From the NCBI RefSeq assembly GCF_040813715.1, contig NZ_JBFOCH010000025.1: 64,000 nucleotides of DNA, one strand, 5' to 3'. Under the pieces are notes generated by a model. The model was not told the origin of the DNA and made no database searches. It worked only from the letters and a program-made list of their open reading frames with translations. Shown here piece by piece: positions 39,033 to 48,435 of the stretch. The stretch is from Mesorhizobium_K marinum (GTDB lineage: Bacteria; Pseudomonadota; Alphaproteobacteria; Rhizobiales; Rhizobiaceae). Every line of letters begins with the position of its first letter. The stretch's first letter is position 1. The translations under genes and the position numbers were made by a program.

Positions 39033-39662
39033 ATGACCCGACGTGTCGTCGAAGGCGAGGCAATCGATGTCGGTTTCGACGGCAAGCGCTGCATCCATTC
39101 GCGCAACTGCGTGCTGGGCCACCCGGCCGTATTCGAACCGAACGCGCCCGGCGAGTGGATCCATCCAGACGCCGGATCGGTGGACGCCATCACCTTCATC
39201 GCGCGCAGCTGCCCGTCGGGCGCCATTACGTTCAGGCGCAAGGACGGCGGCCCCGACGAGCAGCCGCCAGTCGTCAACACCGTGCGGATCAGGGAAAATG
39301 GCCCGCTGGCCTTCAGTGCCGACATGGAGATCGCAGGCGAAGACGCGTTGCGCGCCACGCTGTGCCGCTGCGGGGCATCCGGGAACAAGCCCTATTGCGA
39401 CGGCAGCCACACCAAGAGCGGGTTCGCCGCCAGCGGCGAACCCGCGGCGAAGGAGTCGAGCCCGCTCGAGGCGCGCGACGGGACGCTCAAGGTCACGCCG
39501 CAGCCGAACGGATCGCTGAAGGTCGAAGGCAACCTGGAAATCGTCAGCGGCACCGGCCGCACCATCGACCGGGTGACGCGCGTCTTCCTCTGTCGTTGCG
39601 GCCATTCCAAGAACAAGCCGTTCTGCGACGGCAGCCACAAGGCGGCAGGCTTCGTGGGCTAG
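39033..39662 (+). CDS. Iron-sulfur protein with Fer4_19 and two CDGSH domains
   Basis: A 209-aa protein. An N-terminal cysteine-containing segment (GKRCIHSRNCVLGHP ... ARSCPSGAI) matches the divergent ferredoxin (Fer4_19) domain, followed by two CDGSH sites: CRCGASGNKPYCDGSH and CRCGHSKNKPFCDGSH, each with the 3Cys-1His ligands of a [2Fe-2S] cluster. Function is redox or Fe-S transfer; partner unknown. It starts 63 bp after the second kinase and is probably cotranscribed. Confidence 0.9.
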   Translation: MTRRVVEGEAIDVGFDGKRCIHSRNCVLGHPAVFEPNAPGEWIHPDAGSVDAITFIARSCPSGAITFRRKDGGPDEQPPVVNTVRIRENGPLAFSADMEIAGEDALRATLCRCGASGNKPYCDGSHTKSGFAASGEPAAKESSPLEARDGTLKVTPQPNGSLKVEGNLEIVSGTGRTIDRVTRVFLCRCGHSKNKPFCDGSHKAAGFVG

Positions 39663-39680
39663 CCCTCGGGCCGACCGGGC

Positions 39681-40586
39681 TCAGTTCACGCCCTTCGGTA
39701 TGTCTTCCGGAGCAACGGTGGCCACCACCTTCTGGCGATGGAAGATGAACATGCCGGCAAGGACGACGATGGCCGCACCCGCGAGGATGCGCGGACCGGG
39801 CACGTCGCCGAAGAAGGCCCAGCCGAAGGCGACCGCCCACAGCAGCATCGTGTAGTGCATCGGCGCAAGCAGGGCTGCCGGCGCCAGCTTGAGGGCGCGC
39901 ACGATCATCAGATGCGCAAGGCAGGCGACGACGCCGAGAAGCAGCATGCCCGACCATTCGACCGCGTCTGGCGTCTTCCAGTTGCCGATCATGAGCAGGC
40001 CGCCGACGATCAGTGTGCCGATGGTCTGCCAGGTCACCAGCGTGGTGTCGCTGGTGCCGCGCAGCATGCGCCCGAGGATGATGATCAGCCCGAAGGCGAC
40101 GCTGCCGGCAAGCGCGTAGAACGATGCCAGGGAAAACGATCCGGTGGGCTGCAGCATGACGAGCACGCCGCAGAAGCCGACGAGGATCGCCGCCCAGCGG
40201 CGCCAGCCGACCGGCTCGCCGAGCAGCAGGTGCGACAGCGCGGCGACGTAGATCGGCCCGGCCATGTAGAAGCTCATGACGTCGGCCAGCGGCAGGTAGT
40301 AGACGGCCGCGTAGAACAGCACCGTCTCGACTGCGGCGAGCATGGCCCGCGTGAACTGCAGCCACGGCCTGTCCATCACCAGCAGCGCGCGCGGCCCCTG
40401 GTGCGCGATCATCGAGCCAAGCACCAGGAAGGCGCCGATCGAGCGCACGAAGACGACCTGGCCGACCGACAGCGTGACCACCAGCCACTTGCCCATCGCG
40501 TCGTTCAGCGAAAACATGAAGTCGCCGCCCAGCATCAGCAGGATGCCGAGCAGGACCTGGTTCCGAGGATTGCGCAGAAATGTCAT
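39681..40586 (-). CDS. EamA/DMT-family transporter
   Basis: A 301-aa ten-segment membrane protein of the drug/metabolite transporter superfamily, with two EamA repeats (residues about 8-140 and 150-295). Segments such as LLGILLMLGGDFMFSLNDAM and AILVGFCGVLVMLQP are typical. ATG 40586 is used; an in-frame TTG at 40610 adds 8 residues. Convergent with the CDGSH gene; a weak AGCCC/GGGCT hairpin (39661-39681) separates the stops. Substrate unknown. Confidence 0.85.
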   Translation of the reverse strand: MTFLRNPRNQVLLGILLMLGGDFMFSLNDAMGKWLVVTLSVGQVVFVRSIGAFLVLGSMIAHQGPRALLVMDRPWLQFTRAMLAAVETVLFYAAVYYLPLADVMSFYMAGPIYVAALSHLLLGEPVGWRRWAAILVGFCGVLVMLQPTGSFSLASFYALAGSVAFGLIIILGRMLRGTSDTTLVTWQTIGTLIVGGLLMIGNWKTPDAVEWSGMLLLGVVACLAHLMIVRALKLAPAALLAPMHYTMLLWAVAFGWAFFGDVPGPRILAGAAIVVLAGMFIFHRQKVVATVAPEDIPKGVN

Positions 40587-40790
40587 CCAGCCCGCCGCCT
40601 GTCTGGCCAAGGGGTTTAGACGCGATCATTGCGCATGGCGAGGGCAAGGTTGGAGCAACGGCTTGTGCCAGCCTTCCGCATAGGCAGTCGGCTGTGGCCG
40701 CGGTCGATGGACCGGCAATTTTAATCAAAAATCAACTTTCCCTCAGGGCGCGGTTCACCGCCGTTCGAACCGATGCTATGGTCGCCGGCG

Positions 40791-41402
40791 ATGAAGCGGC
40801 CGTCGGTTCTAGTCGGATTGGTGTTTGCGTCGGCCCTCGCCGGGCAGGCTTGGGGATTCGACTACCGTATCGATCCTTCGGCGCCGCACAGTTCGCAGTT
40901 CCGCTTCACCTTCGCCGAAAAGTCGCCTCTGGCCTCCGGGGCGGATACGCGCGACGCCGGCATTCCGGCGGAATACGCCTCGGCAATGACCTGGTATCGC
41001 GTCGCTCTGGCGCAGGGATACCAGGCTCCCCTGGTGACCCGCTCCTGGATCTACAGCGACCAGTTGCCCGAGCCGCTGCAATGGGCCTGGAGCGCACCCA
41101 ACGGCGACCTGGTCGCGCGCACCGGCAAGGGCTCGTTCCTGCTGTCCTTCGAGGACAGCGGCAAGAACTGGTTCCGCGAACTCAACTGCCGCATGATCCA
41201 GTGGCCGGGCGGCGACGCGCAAGCCGTGATGAACTGCAACGACGGCACACAGCGCACCATGCTGATCCCCGAGGAGGGGGGTGTCGTCATCGGCAACGTG
41301 CAGTATCGCCGGGCGTTCCAGCAAGCGCCGATCAACTTCGACGATGCGCTGCCGCAAGGCTATGCGCCGGCAGCCGCCTTCGACCAGCAGTCGATCGAGT
41401 AG
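40791..41402 (+). CDS. Exported protein of unknown function
   Basis: A 203-aa protein with a signal peptide (MKRPSVLVGLVFASALAGQAWG, cleavage near residue 22). Mature part is rich in aromatic residues, with two cysteines 23 residues apart (ELNCRMIQW and AVMNCNDGT) that could form a disulfide. Not recognised as a named family. An upstream ATG at 40773 would spoil the signal peptide. Confidence 0.7.
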   Translation: MKRPSVLVGLVFASALAGQAWGFDYRIDPSAPHSSQFRFTFAEKSPLASGADTRDAGIPAEYASAMTWYRVALAQGYQAPLVTRSWIYSDQLPEPLQWAWSAPNGDLVARTGKGSFLLSFEDSGKNWFRELNCRMIQWPGGDAQAVMNCNDGTQRTMLIPEEGGVVIGNVQYRRAFQQAPINFDDALPQGYAPAAAFDQQSIE

Positions 41403-41437
41403 CCCGGTCCCGGAAGAGCTTTAGCCAACGCCGAGTT

Positions 41438-41460
41438 CCGGCCGGTGATCAACCGGCCGG
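41438..41460. terminator. Hairpin between convergent genes
   Basis: CCGGCCGGT-GATCA-ACCGGCCGG, a perfect 9-bp stem. It lies between the exported-protein gene and codA and contains the codA stop codon. No U tract follows, so it may act bidirectionally with Rho. Confidence 0.45.
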
Positions 41461-43255
41461 ACGGTGGCGGCGGTTGACTTGGCCCGGACGCCCGGGCAGC
41501 GAGAGGAGCGTGTCGCGTCGCGGCCGCTCTGCGACCACCTTTCCGCGCGNGGACCTGGCCCGGACGCCCGGGCAGCGAAAGGAGCGTGTCGCGTCGCGGC
41601 CGCTCTGCGACCACCTTTCCGCGCGACACGACGCATAGCCTTTCGGCGCGCAGCCTGAGCGCCTCGACCGGATCGCCGGCGTCGAGCACGACCAGGCTGG
41701 CGCGTTTCCCGACGGCCAGGCCGAGATGGTCGAGCCCCATGATCTCCGCGTTGACGTTGGTCACCATGTCGAAGCAGCGTGCCATGTCGGCCGGCGACGA
41801 CATCTGGCCGACATGCAGCCCCATGAAGGCGACGTCGAGCATGTCGGCGGTGCCCAGCGAATACCACGGGTCCATGCAGCAGTCCTGGCCAAAGCCGACG
41901 CGGATGCCGTGCGTGATCATCTCGCGCACGCGCGTCATCCCGCGCCGCTTGGGATAGGTGTCGTGGCGGCCCTGCAGCATGATGTTGATCAGCGGGTTGG
42001 GGATCGCCGACACGCCGGCCTCGGCGATCAGCGGCAGGAGTTTCGAAACGTAATAATTGTCCATCGAATGCATGGACGTCAGGTGCGAACCGGCCACCCT
42101 GCCCTGCAGGCCGAGGCGCTGCGTCTCGTAGGCGAGTTGCTCGATGTGGCGCGACAGCGGATCGTCGGTCTCGTCGCAATGCATGTCGACCATCAGGCCG
42201 CGCTTGGCGGCGATCTCGCAGAGCTCGGTCACCGAACGCGTGCCGTCGGCCATGGTACGCTCGAAATGCGGGATGCCGCCGACGATGTCGACGCCCATGT
42301 CGAGCGCGCGGATGGTGTTTTCACGGGCGGTCGGGTCGCGATAATAGCCGTCCTGCGGGAAGGCGACGAGCTGCAGGTCGATATAGGGCGCGATCTCTCG
42401 TTTCACCTCCAGCAGCGCCTCGACGGCGAGCAGCCGGTCGTCGCAGGTGTCGACATGGGTGCGGATGGCGAGCAGGCCCATCGACACCGCCCAGTCGCAA
42501 TAGCGCAGCGCCCGCTCCTTCACCGCCTCGTGCGTCAGCAGCGGCNTGTGTTCTCGCGCGCCGTCGGGTCACGATAAAAACCGTCCTGCGGGAAGGCGAC
42601 GAGCTGAAGGTCGATATAGGGCGATACCTCTCGTTTCACCTCCAGCAGCGCCTCGACGGCGAGCAGCCGGTCGTCGCAGGTGTCGACATGGGTGCGGATG
42701 GCGAGCAGGCCCATCGACACCGCCCAGTCGCAATAGCGCAGCGCCCGCTCCTTCACCGCCTCGTGCGTCAGCAGCGGCTTCAGCTCGCCCCACAGCGCGA
42801 TGCCTTCGAGCAGCGTTCCGGACGCGTTGATGCGCGGGATGCCGTAGGACAGCGTCGCGTCCATGTGGAAATGCGGGTCGACGAAGGGCGGCGCGACGAG
42901 GCAGCCGGAAGCATCGACGACGCGGCCGGCTTCGGCCTGGATCGACGGTTCGATGGCGGCGATGGCCTCGCCCCTGATGCCGATGTCGGCGATCATCCTG
43001 TCGGGCAGCGTGCCGCCCTTCACNCAGCGTTCCGGACGCGTTGATGCGCGGGATGCCGTAGGAGAGCGTCGCGTCCATGTGGAAATGCGGATCGACGAAG
43101 GGCGGCGCGACCAGGCAGCCGGTCGCATCGATGACGCGGCCGGCTTCGGCCTGGATCGACGGTTCGATGGCGGCGATGGCCTCGCCCCTGATGCCGATGT
43201 CGGCGATCATCCCGTCGGGCAGCGTGCCGCCCTTCACTACGAGGTCGAAACTCAT
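41449..43255 (-). CDS. Cytosine deaminase-like amidohydrolase, broken by contig overlaps
   Basis: Repaired length is 427 aa. It is a metal-dependent amidohydrolase of the CodA group: metal histidines in DPHFHMDATLSYG, HVDTCDDRLLAVEALLEVK and IDLQLVAFPQDG (strongly CodA-like), a HCDETDD segment and the distal aspartate in GQDCCMDPW. It would deaminate cytosine or a related pyrimidine/triazine. It follows a nucleoside-type ABC importer on the same strand and overlaps the permease stop by 4 bp (ATGA) in the 43255 copy. N at 41550, 42546 and 43024 carry duplicated flanks. Confidence 0.85.
41476..41625. other. Unmerged contig overlap at the codA 3' end
   Basis: 41476-41549 recurs at 41552-41625 across the N at 41550 with two base differences. 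The stop codon at 41449-41451 is taken from the left copy. Confidence 0.85.
42315..43237. other. Two unmerged contig overlaps in codA
   Basis: 42315-42545 recurs at 42548-42778 (N at 42546), and 42811-43023 recurs at 43025-43237 (N at 43024). Differences are scattered single bases, such as IAPYIDLQ versus VSPYIDLQ. Confidence 0.88.
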
Positions 43256-43257
43256 CT

Positions 43258-43360
43258 CTCGCCTTTCTGGTAGGGGATCATCAGCGCTTTCGGGTAGGTG
43301 GCGCGGCGGGCCACGAGAATGAGCGCCAGGATCGACAGCGCNGATCAGGTCAAAGCTCAT
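43258..43360. other. Conflicting contig junction between codA and the ABC permease
   Basis: 43258-43341 repeats the permease 3' end found again at about 43558-43641. After the N at 43342, 43343-43360 encodes MSFDLI, a second codA start, followed by a spacer absent from the first arrangement. The two contig ends disagree about what separates the genes. Confidence 0.75.
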
Positions 43361-43420
43361 GCGGACACCCCTACATGTTCGACGTCATCCTCGGGCTAGT
43401 TCCGAGGATCTGCGGGCTTC

Positions 43421-43558
43421 TTAATTGTAATCGCGCCACATTCTCGTATTCGCGTGTCGGCGATAGACGTTCTCGATTTCATCAATCCGCTCATAGATAT
43501 CCAGCCAAGTCGGATTCAGGCCCTCGATCACCACAAGGGTGACATTGGCACTATCACC
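43421..43558 (-). pseudogene. Possible C-terminal remnant of a GIY-YIG nuclease-like gene
   Basis: Reading leftward from just past the permease stop, an open frame of 45 codons ends in TAA at 43421. It contains LVVIEGLNPTWLDIYERIDE, which resembles the tail of small GIY-YIG (UvrC-domain) proteins, where an LIE-NP-W-DLY pattern is common. It has no start codon of its own and no nuclease domain. Family assignment is tentative. Confidence 0.35.
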
Positions 43559-44646
43559 GCTCCCCCTTCTGATAAGGCGTCATCAGCGCTTTGGGGTAGG
43601 TGGCGCGGCGGGCCACGAGAATGAGCGCCAGGATCGACAGCGCGTAGGGCATCATCAGGAAGAGCTGGTAGGGCACGACGCCGCCTGTGATCTGCTGCAG
43701 CCGCACCTGATATGCATCGAAGGCGGCGAATAGGATTGCGCCCAGGAGCGCCTTGCCCGGCCGCCAGGAGCCGAAGACGACCAGCGCTATGCAGATCCAA
43801 CCGCGACCGTTGATCATCTCGAAGAAGAACGAGTTGAAGGCGGACATGGTGAGGAAGGCGCCGCCGATCGCCATCAGCGCGCTGCCGACGACGACCGCGC
43901 CCATGCGGATGGCGGTGACGGAGATGCCCTGCGCCTCCACCGCGGACGGATTTTCGCCGGCGGCGCGAACAGCAAGGCCAAGCGGCGTCCGATAGAGGAC
44001 CCACGCCGTGAGGGCGANCAGCCATCAGCGCGCTGCCGACCACCACGGCTCCCATGCGGATGGCGGTGACGCTGATGCCCTGCGCCTCCACCGCGGACGG
44101 ATTTTCGCCGGCGGCGCGAACAGCAAGGCCAAGCGGCGTCCGATAGAGGACCCACGCCGTGAGGGCGACGGTGACGAAGGCGAGGTAGGTGAGCGGCGTC
44201 TGATTGAACAGCGCCTGGCCGACGACAGGAATGTCGGAGAGACCGGGAATCGGGAGCGGCTGGAAGGGCTCGATCTTGGGCGGCGAGGTAACTTCCGGCA
44301 GCAACAGGCGGTAGGTAAAATAGGTAAGGCTGGTCGCCAGCAGCGTGACACCGATTCCGACGACATGCTGCGACAGGCCGAGCGGAACGGTCAGCGTGCC
44401 GTGCAGCAGGCCGAACAGGGCGCCCGCCAGCGCCGCCACCACGACGCCCATCCACAGGTCGCCGCCGGCATAGACGGTGAACCAGCCGGCGAAGGCACCC
44501 GCAGTCATGATGCCCTCGATGCCGAGATTGAGCACGCCCGCGCGCTCGCAGATCAGTTCGCCCATCGTCGCGAAGATCAGCGGCGAGGCGATGCGGATCG
44601 CGGCGACCCAGAACGAGGCGGACAGCAGGATTTCGAACGCGTCCAT
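43554..44646 (-). CDS. Nucleoside-type (BMP) ABC transporter permease, second subunit
   Basis: Repaired length is 313 aa. It begins MDAFEILLSASFWVAAIRIA and has GELICERAGVLNLGIEGIMT, the hallmark of BMP-dependent nucleoside permeases (YufQ/NupC-type). The first permease overlaps its start (TGATG). It ends YPKALMTPYQKGER at 43554. An N at 44018 has a duplicated flank. Confidence 0.9.
43871..44168. other. Unmerged contig overlap in the second nucleoside permease gene
   Basis: 43871-44017 recurs at 44022-44168 around the N at 44018, with a few base differences. Confidence 0.88.
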
Positions 44647-45695
44647 CACTTCCACCTCAGCCTGAAGCGCGTGAAGAGGATGGCCACCACCATGGTGAGC
44701 AGTGCCGTCGCCACCATGACGTCGGCGATGTAGCTGGGCACGCCGGCGGACCGGCTCATCGCGTCGGCGCCGACAAAGATGCCGGCGACGAAGATCGCGG
44801 AAGCCACCACGCCGATCGGATTGAGCATCGCCAGCATGGCGACCACTATGCCGGTGTAGCCGTAGCCGGGCGACAGATCGAGGGTGAGATTGCCCTTCAG
44901 GCCGGAAACTTCGCAGAAGCCGGCGAGCGCGGCGAGCCCGCCCGACAAGAGCGCCGTCTTCATCAGCACCGCGTTGACGGGGATGCCGGCGAACGCGGCA
45001 GCCTGCGCGTTGTGGCCGACCGCCCTCATCTCGTAGCCGAGCGCGGTCTTCTTCATGACGAACCAGAGCGCCAGCGCAGCGACGAGCGCGATGACGAAAC
45101 CGTAGTGAAGGCGCTTGCCCTGGATGATGCGCGGCAACTGCGCTTCCGCGATGACCCTCGACGACTGCGGCCAGCCGAGACCCATCGGATCCTTCAGCGG
45201 GCCTTCGAGCAGCATCGAGACGAACAGCAGCACGATGAAGTTGAGGAGCAGCGTCGTCACCACCTCGTCGACGCCGAACCGGGTCTTCAGAAGGGCCGGG
45301 CCGAGCAGCAGGAGCGCGCCGGCTGCCATGGCGACCACCATGATCAGCGGAATGAGCAGGAACGCCGGCAGCGGCAGTGCGCCGGTGCCGAGGACGACGG
45401 TGACGACGCCGCCGGCATAGAGCTGCGCCTCGGCGCCGATGTTCCAGAGCTTGGCGCGGAACGCCACGGCGACGGCGAGGCCGGTAAAGATCAGCGGCGT
45501 GGCGCGCGTCAGCGTCTCCAGCAGCGCGAACTGCGAGCCTGCGGCGCCCTTCCAGACCAGATGCATGACGGAATAGGGCGATGCTCCGGCGGCGAGCACC
45601 AGCAGCGCGGTTATGCCGAGCGTCACGACGACCGCCAGCACCGGATAGAGCAGCGTCGCGCCGAGCGACGGCGCGGGTTTTGGTTCTAGCCGCAT
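44646..45695 (-). CDS. Nucleoside-type (BMP) ABC transporter permease, first subunit
   Basis: A 349-aa permease of about nine membrane segments (YufP type). FRAKLWNIGAEAQLYAGG is the conserved block shared by this family, and GYGYTGIVVAMLAMLNPIGVV lies near the C-terminus. It abuts the ATPase gene (next stop at 45696) and overlaps the second permease, a tight operon. Confidence 0.9.
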   Translation of the reverse strand: MRLEPKPAPSLGATLLYPVLAVVVTLGITALLVLAAGASPYSVMHLVWKGAAGSQFALLETLTRATPLIFTGLAVAVAFRAKLWNIGAEAQLYAGGVVTVVLGTGALPLPAFLLIPLIMVVAMAAGALLLLGPALLKTRFGVDEVVTTLLLNFIVLLFVSMLLEGPLKDPMGLGWPQSSRVIAEAQLPRIIQGKRLHYGFVIALVAALALWFVMKKTALGYEMRAVGHNAQAAAFAGIPVNAVLMKTALLSGGLAALAGFCEVSGLKGNLTLDLSPGYGYTGIVVAMLAMLNPIGVVASAIFVAGIFVGADAMSRSAGVPSYIADVMVATALLTMVVAILFTRFRLRWK

Positions 45696-47210
45696 TCACG
45701 CCGCCTCCATACCGTGGCCGGCCATGAGTTCGCCGAGTTCGCGCACCGAGCGCTCGCCGCGCTGGGAGGCCGACGAGAGGCGGCCCTTGGACATGACGAT
45801 GATGCGGTCGGACAATGCGAGGATTTCCTCGAGATCCTCGGAGATCAGCAGAATCGCCGCGCCGCGCTCGCGGGCTTCTATGAGCTTGCGGTGGACGTAA
45901 CCGACGGCGCCGACATCGAGGCCGCGCGTCGGCTGGTTGGCGAGGATCACCGCCGGCTCGGGGTCCAGCGCGCGGCCGAGGATCAGCTTCTGCATGTTGC
46001 CGCCGGAGAGCAGCCGGATCCGGCTGTCCGGCGACGGGCACTTGACGTCGTAGTCGGCGATGATCTGCTCGGCGAACCTGCGGGCGGCGCGCCAGTCCAG
46101 GATTCCCCGATTGCCGAAGCGCGGCGTCCGGTACTGCTCGGCGATGACGTTCTCGGTCACGCTCATGTCGGCGATCGTCCCGACCGCATGGCGGTCTTCC
46201 GGGATACGGGCGATGCCCGCAGACAGCGCCGCGCGCGGCGACCATTCCTGTACGGCCGCACCGCGAACGATCATCTCTCCCGACGACGGCGCTTCCGTGC
46301 CGGCGATAAGCGCCGCGAGGGACGCCTGGCCATTGCCCGATACGCCGGCCAGGCCGGTGATCACGCCGCCGCGCAGCGAAAGCGAGATGCGCTCGAGCGA
46401 CTGTCCCGATCCGCGGCGCGCGGTCGAGACCGCATTGAGCACCAGTTGCAGAGGGCCAGGCTCGACCGGCGGCACCGAGGCCTGCTCGACCTCCTTGCCA
46501 ACCATCAGCGCGGCAAGTTCGCTGCGGCTGCTGTCGGCTGTTGAGCGCTCGCCGGCCAGCTTGCCCGCGCGCAGCACAAGCACCCGGTCGCTTACCGCCA
46601 TGACCTCGTTGAGCTTGTGGGAGATGAAGATGATGGAAAGGCCCTGCGCGACGAGCAGCTTCAGGGTGGCGAAGAGAGCATCCGTCTCGGCCGGCGTCAG
46701 AACCGCCGTCGGCTCGTCTAGAATGAGAATCTTTGCATCGCGATAGAGCGCCTTGAGTATTTCGACCCGCTGACGCTCGCCGACCGAAAGCGAACCGACC
46801 AGCGCACCGGGATCGACCGCCAGGCCAAACTCCCGGGACATCTGCTCGATGCGCTGGCGCGCGCCCTTTCGGTCGAGCTTCCAGCCCCACAGTCCCTGCG
46901 TGCCGAGCGCGATGTTCTCCAGGACCGACATGTTGTCGGCCAGCGTGAAATGCTGGTGGACCATGCCGATGCCCGCCTCGAGCGCGGCGCGGGGATCGCC
47001 CGGCGGCAGCGGTTTTCCGAAAGCTTCGACCAGACCCTCGTCGGCGACGTAGTGGCCGAAAAGGATGTTCATCAGGGTTGTCTTGCCGGCCCCGTTCTCG
47101 CCGAGTAGGGCGACCACCTCGCCACGCGCGAGGTCGAAGGAGATCGCGTCGTTGGCGACAAGGGCGCCGAAACGCTTGGTGATGCCGGACAGGCGGAGAA
47201 CGGGTGACAT
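45696..47210 (-). CDS. Nucleoside-type ABC transporter ATP-binding protein (duplicated ATPase)
   Basis: A 504-aa protein with two ABC domains (RbsA-like). First domain: Walker A LLGENGAGKTT, signature LSVGERQRVEILKAL, Walker B ILILDEPTAVLTP, FISHKLNEV. Second domain: degenerate Walker A GVSGNGQASL (lysine replaced by glutamine) and signature LSGGNMQKLILGRAL. Fusion of both ATPases in one chain is normal for BMP-type systems. Start at 47210 follows a palindromic repeat. Confidence 0.92.
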   Translation of the reverse strand: MSPVLRLSGITKRFGALVANDAISFDLARGEVVALLGENGAGKTTLMNILFGHYVADEGLVEAFGKPLPPGDPRAALEAGIGMVHQHFTLADNMSVLENIALGTQGLWGWKLDRKGARQRIEQMSREFGLAVDPGALVGSLSVGERQRVEILKALYRDAKILILDEPTAVLTPAETDALFATLKLLVAQGLSIIFISHKLNEVMAVSDRVLVLRAGKLAGERSTADSSRSELAALMVGKEVEQASVPPVEPGPLQLVLNAVSTARRGSGQSLERISLSLRGGVITGLAGVSGNGQASLAALIAGTEAPSSGEMIVRGAAVQEWSPRAALSAGIARIPEDRHAVGTIADMSVTENVIAEQYRTPRFGNRGILDWRAARRFAEQIIADYDVKCPSPDSRIRLLSGGNMQKLILGRALDPEPAVILANQPTRGLDVGAVGYVHRKLIEARERGAAILLISEDLEEILALSDRIIVMSKGRLSSASQRGERSVRELGELMAGHGMEAA

Positions 47211-47221
47211 AGGCGAAAATC

Positions 47222-47396
47222 CTTCCTTCTCCCCTTGAGGGAGAAGGTGGCCGAGCGAAGCGAGGTCGGATGAGGGGTGTTCCAGCCTGGCACCCCCCTC
47301 ACCGGGATTGCCGACCGATCTGCGAAGGGCAAATCGGGGCAATCCGACCTCTCCCTCAGGGGGANNNCCGACCTCTCCCTCAGGGGGAGAGGTGAG
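47222..47396. repeat. Palindromic intergenic repeat, Rhizobiales type, with a 3-N break
   Basis: The element opens CTTCTCCCCTTGAGGGAGAAGG, contains GGCCGAGCGAAGCGAGGTCGG, and ends CTCTCCCTCAGGGGGAGAGG. This kind of mosaic palindrome is scattered through rhizobial intergenic DNA. An NNN at 47365-47367 is followed by a repeat of the preceding 21 bases, another contig-end overlap. It lies between the binding-protein and ATPase genes. Confidence 0.7.
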
Positions 47397-47400
47397 CTCG

Positions 47401-48435
47401 TCAGCTCGACTTCGGCTCGTCGTCGTTGATGGCCACTGTGAAGGAGCCGTCCTTGATCGCCTTCTCCTTGTCGGCGACCATTGCCATGACGTCCGCGGGC
47501 ACCTTGCCCTCGAACGTTCCAAGCGGCGCAAGCGAGCAGCCGCCTTCCTTCATGAAGGAATAGACGCCGTAGTCGGCCGCCTTGAAGGTTCCGGCCTTCA
47601 CCTCGGCGATCGCCTTGTCAAGCGTCGGCTCGAAGTGCCAGAGCGCCGACGCGACGACCGTCTCCGGATAGTCGGCCTGGGTATCGATGACGTTGCCGAT
47701 CGCCAGCACGCCCTTTTCCTTGGCCGCGTCGGAGACGCCGAAGCGCTCGGCGTACATGATGTCGGCGCCGCCATCGATCTGCGCGAAAGCGGTTTCCTTG
47801 GCCTTGGGCGGATCGAACCAGGAGCCGATGAAGGCAACCTGGAACTTCGCATCGGGCGCCGTCTCCTTCACGCCCGCCATGAAGGCGTGCATCAGCCGGT
47901 TGACCTCGGGGATCGGGAAACCGCCGACCATGCCGATGTTCTTTGACCTGGTCATCGCGCCGGCGACGATGCCGGTGAGGTAGGAGGCGTCCTGGATGTA
48001 GTTGTCGAAGACCGCGAAATTCGGGTTCTTGTCGTCCGGCTTGAAGGACGAGCCCATAAGGAAGGCAGTGTCCGGATAGTCGGCCGCAACGCTGCGGGCG
48101 GCTTCCTCCACGCCGAACACTTCGCCGACGATCAGCTTGTTTCCGGCCTCGGCATATTCGCGCATGACGCGCTCGTAGTCGGTGTTGGAAACATTTTCGG
48201 TGGCGACGTACTCGATGTCGCCGCGGTCCTTGGCGGCATTCGCGGCCTTGTGGATGCGGCTCACCCACTGCTGCTCGAACGGAACGGTGTAGATGGCGGC
48301 GACCTTCAGCTTCTCCTGCGCGAAGAGCCGCGAAGGCGTTCCGACCGCGGCGAGCGCGGCGGCAGCCCCCGATGCCTTCAGCACCTGCCTGCGTGATAGC
48401 GTCATGATTTCAGCACTAAGTTGATTTTTGGGCAT
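47401..48435 (-). CDS. BMP-family ABC transporter substrate-binding protein
   Basis: A 344-aa BmpA/Med-family lipid-free binding protein for nucleosides or purines. The N-terminus carries a Tat-type signal: SRRQVLKASGAAAALAAVG with the twin arginines at residues 15-16. Mature segments include GEVFGVEEAARSVAADYPD, IGMVGGFPIPEVNRLMHAF and GADIMYAERFG. GAGGTGG lies 6 bases before ATG 48435; an in-frame ATG at 48402 is possible. First gene of the importer-codA operon. Confidence 0.9.
   Translation of the reverse strand: MPKNQLSAEIMTLSRRQVLKASGAAAALAAVGTPSRLFAQEKLKVAAIYTVPFEQQWVSRIHKAANAAKDRGDIEYVATENVSNTDYERVMREYAEAGNKLIVGEVFGVEEAARSVAADYPDTAFLMGSSFKPDDKNPNFAVFDNYIQDASYLTGIVAGAMTRSKNIGMVGGFPIPEVNRLMHAFMAGVKETAPDAKFQVAFIGSWFDPPKAKETAFAQIDGGADIMYAERFGVSDAAKEKGVLAIGNVIDTQADYPETVVASALWHFEPTLDKAIAEVKAGTFKAADYGVYSFMKEGGCSLAPLGTFEGKVPADVMAMVADKEKAIKDGSFTVAINDDEPKSS

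Noticed and set aside
43528..46890. An 1120-codon reading frame on the minus strand crossing the ATPase and permease genes
   Set aside because: It is an alternative frame for most of its length, joined to the real permease frame; it has no recognisable domain apart from the permease.
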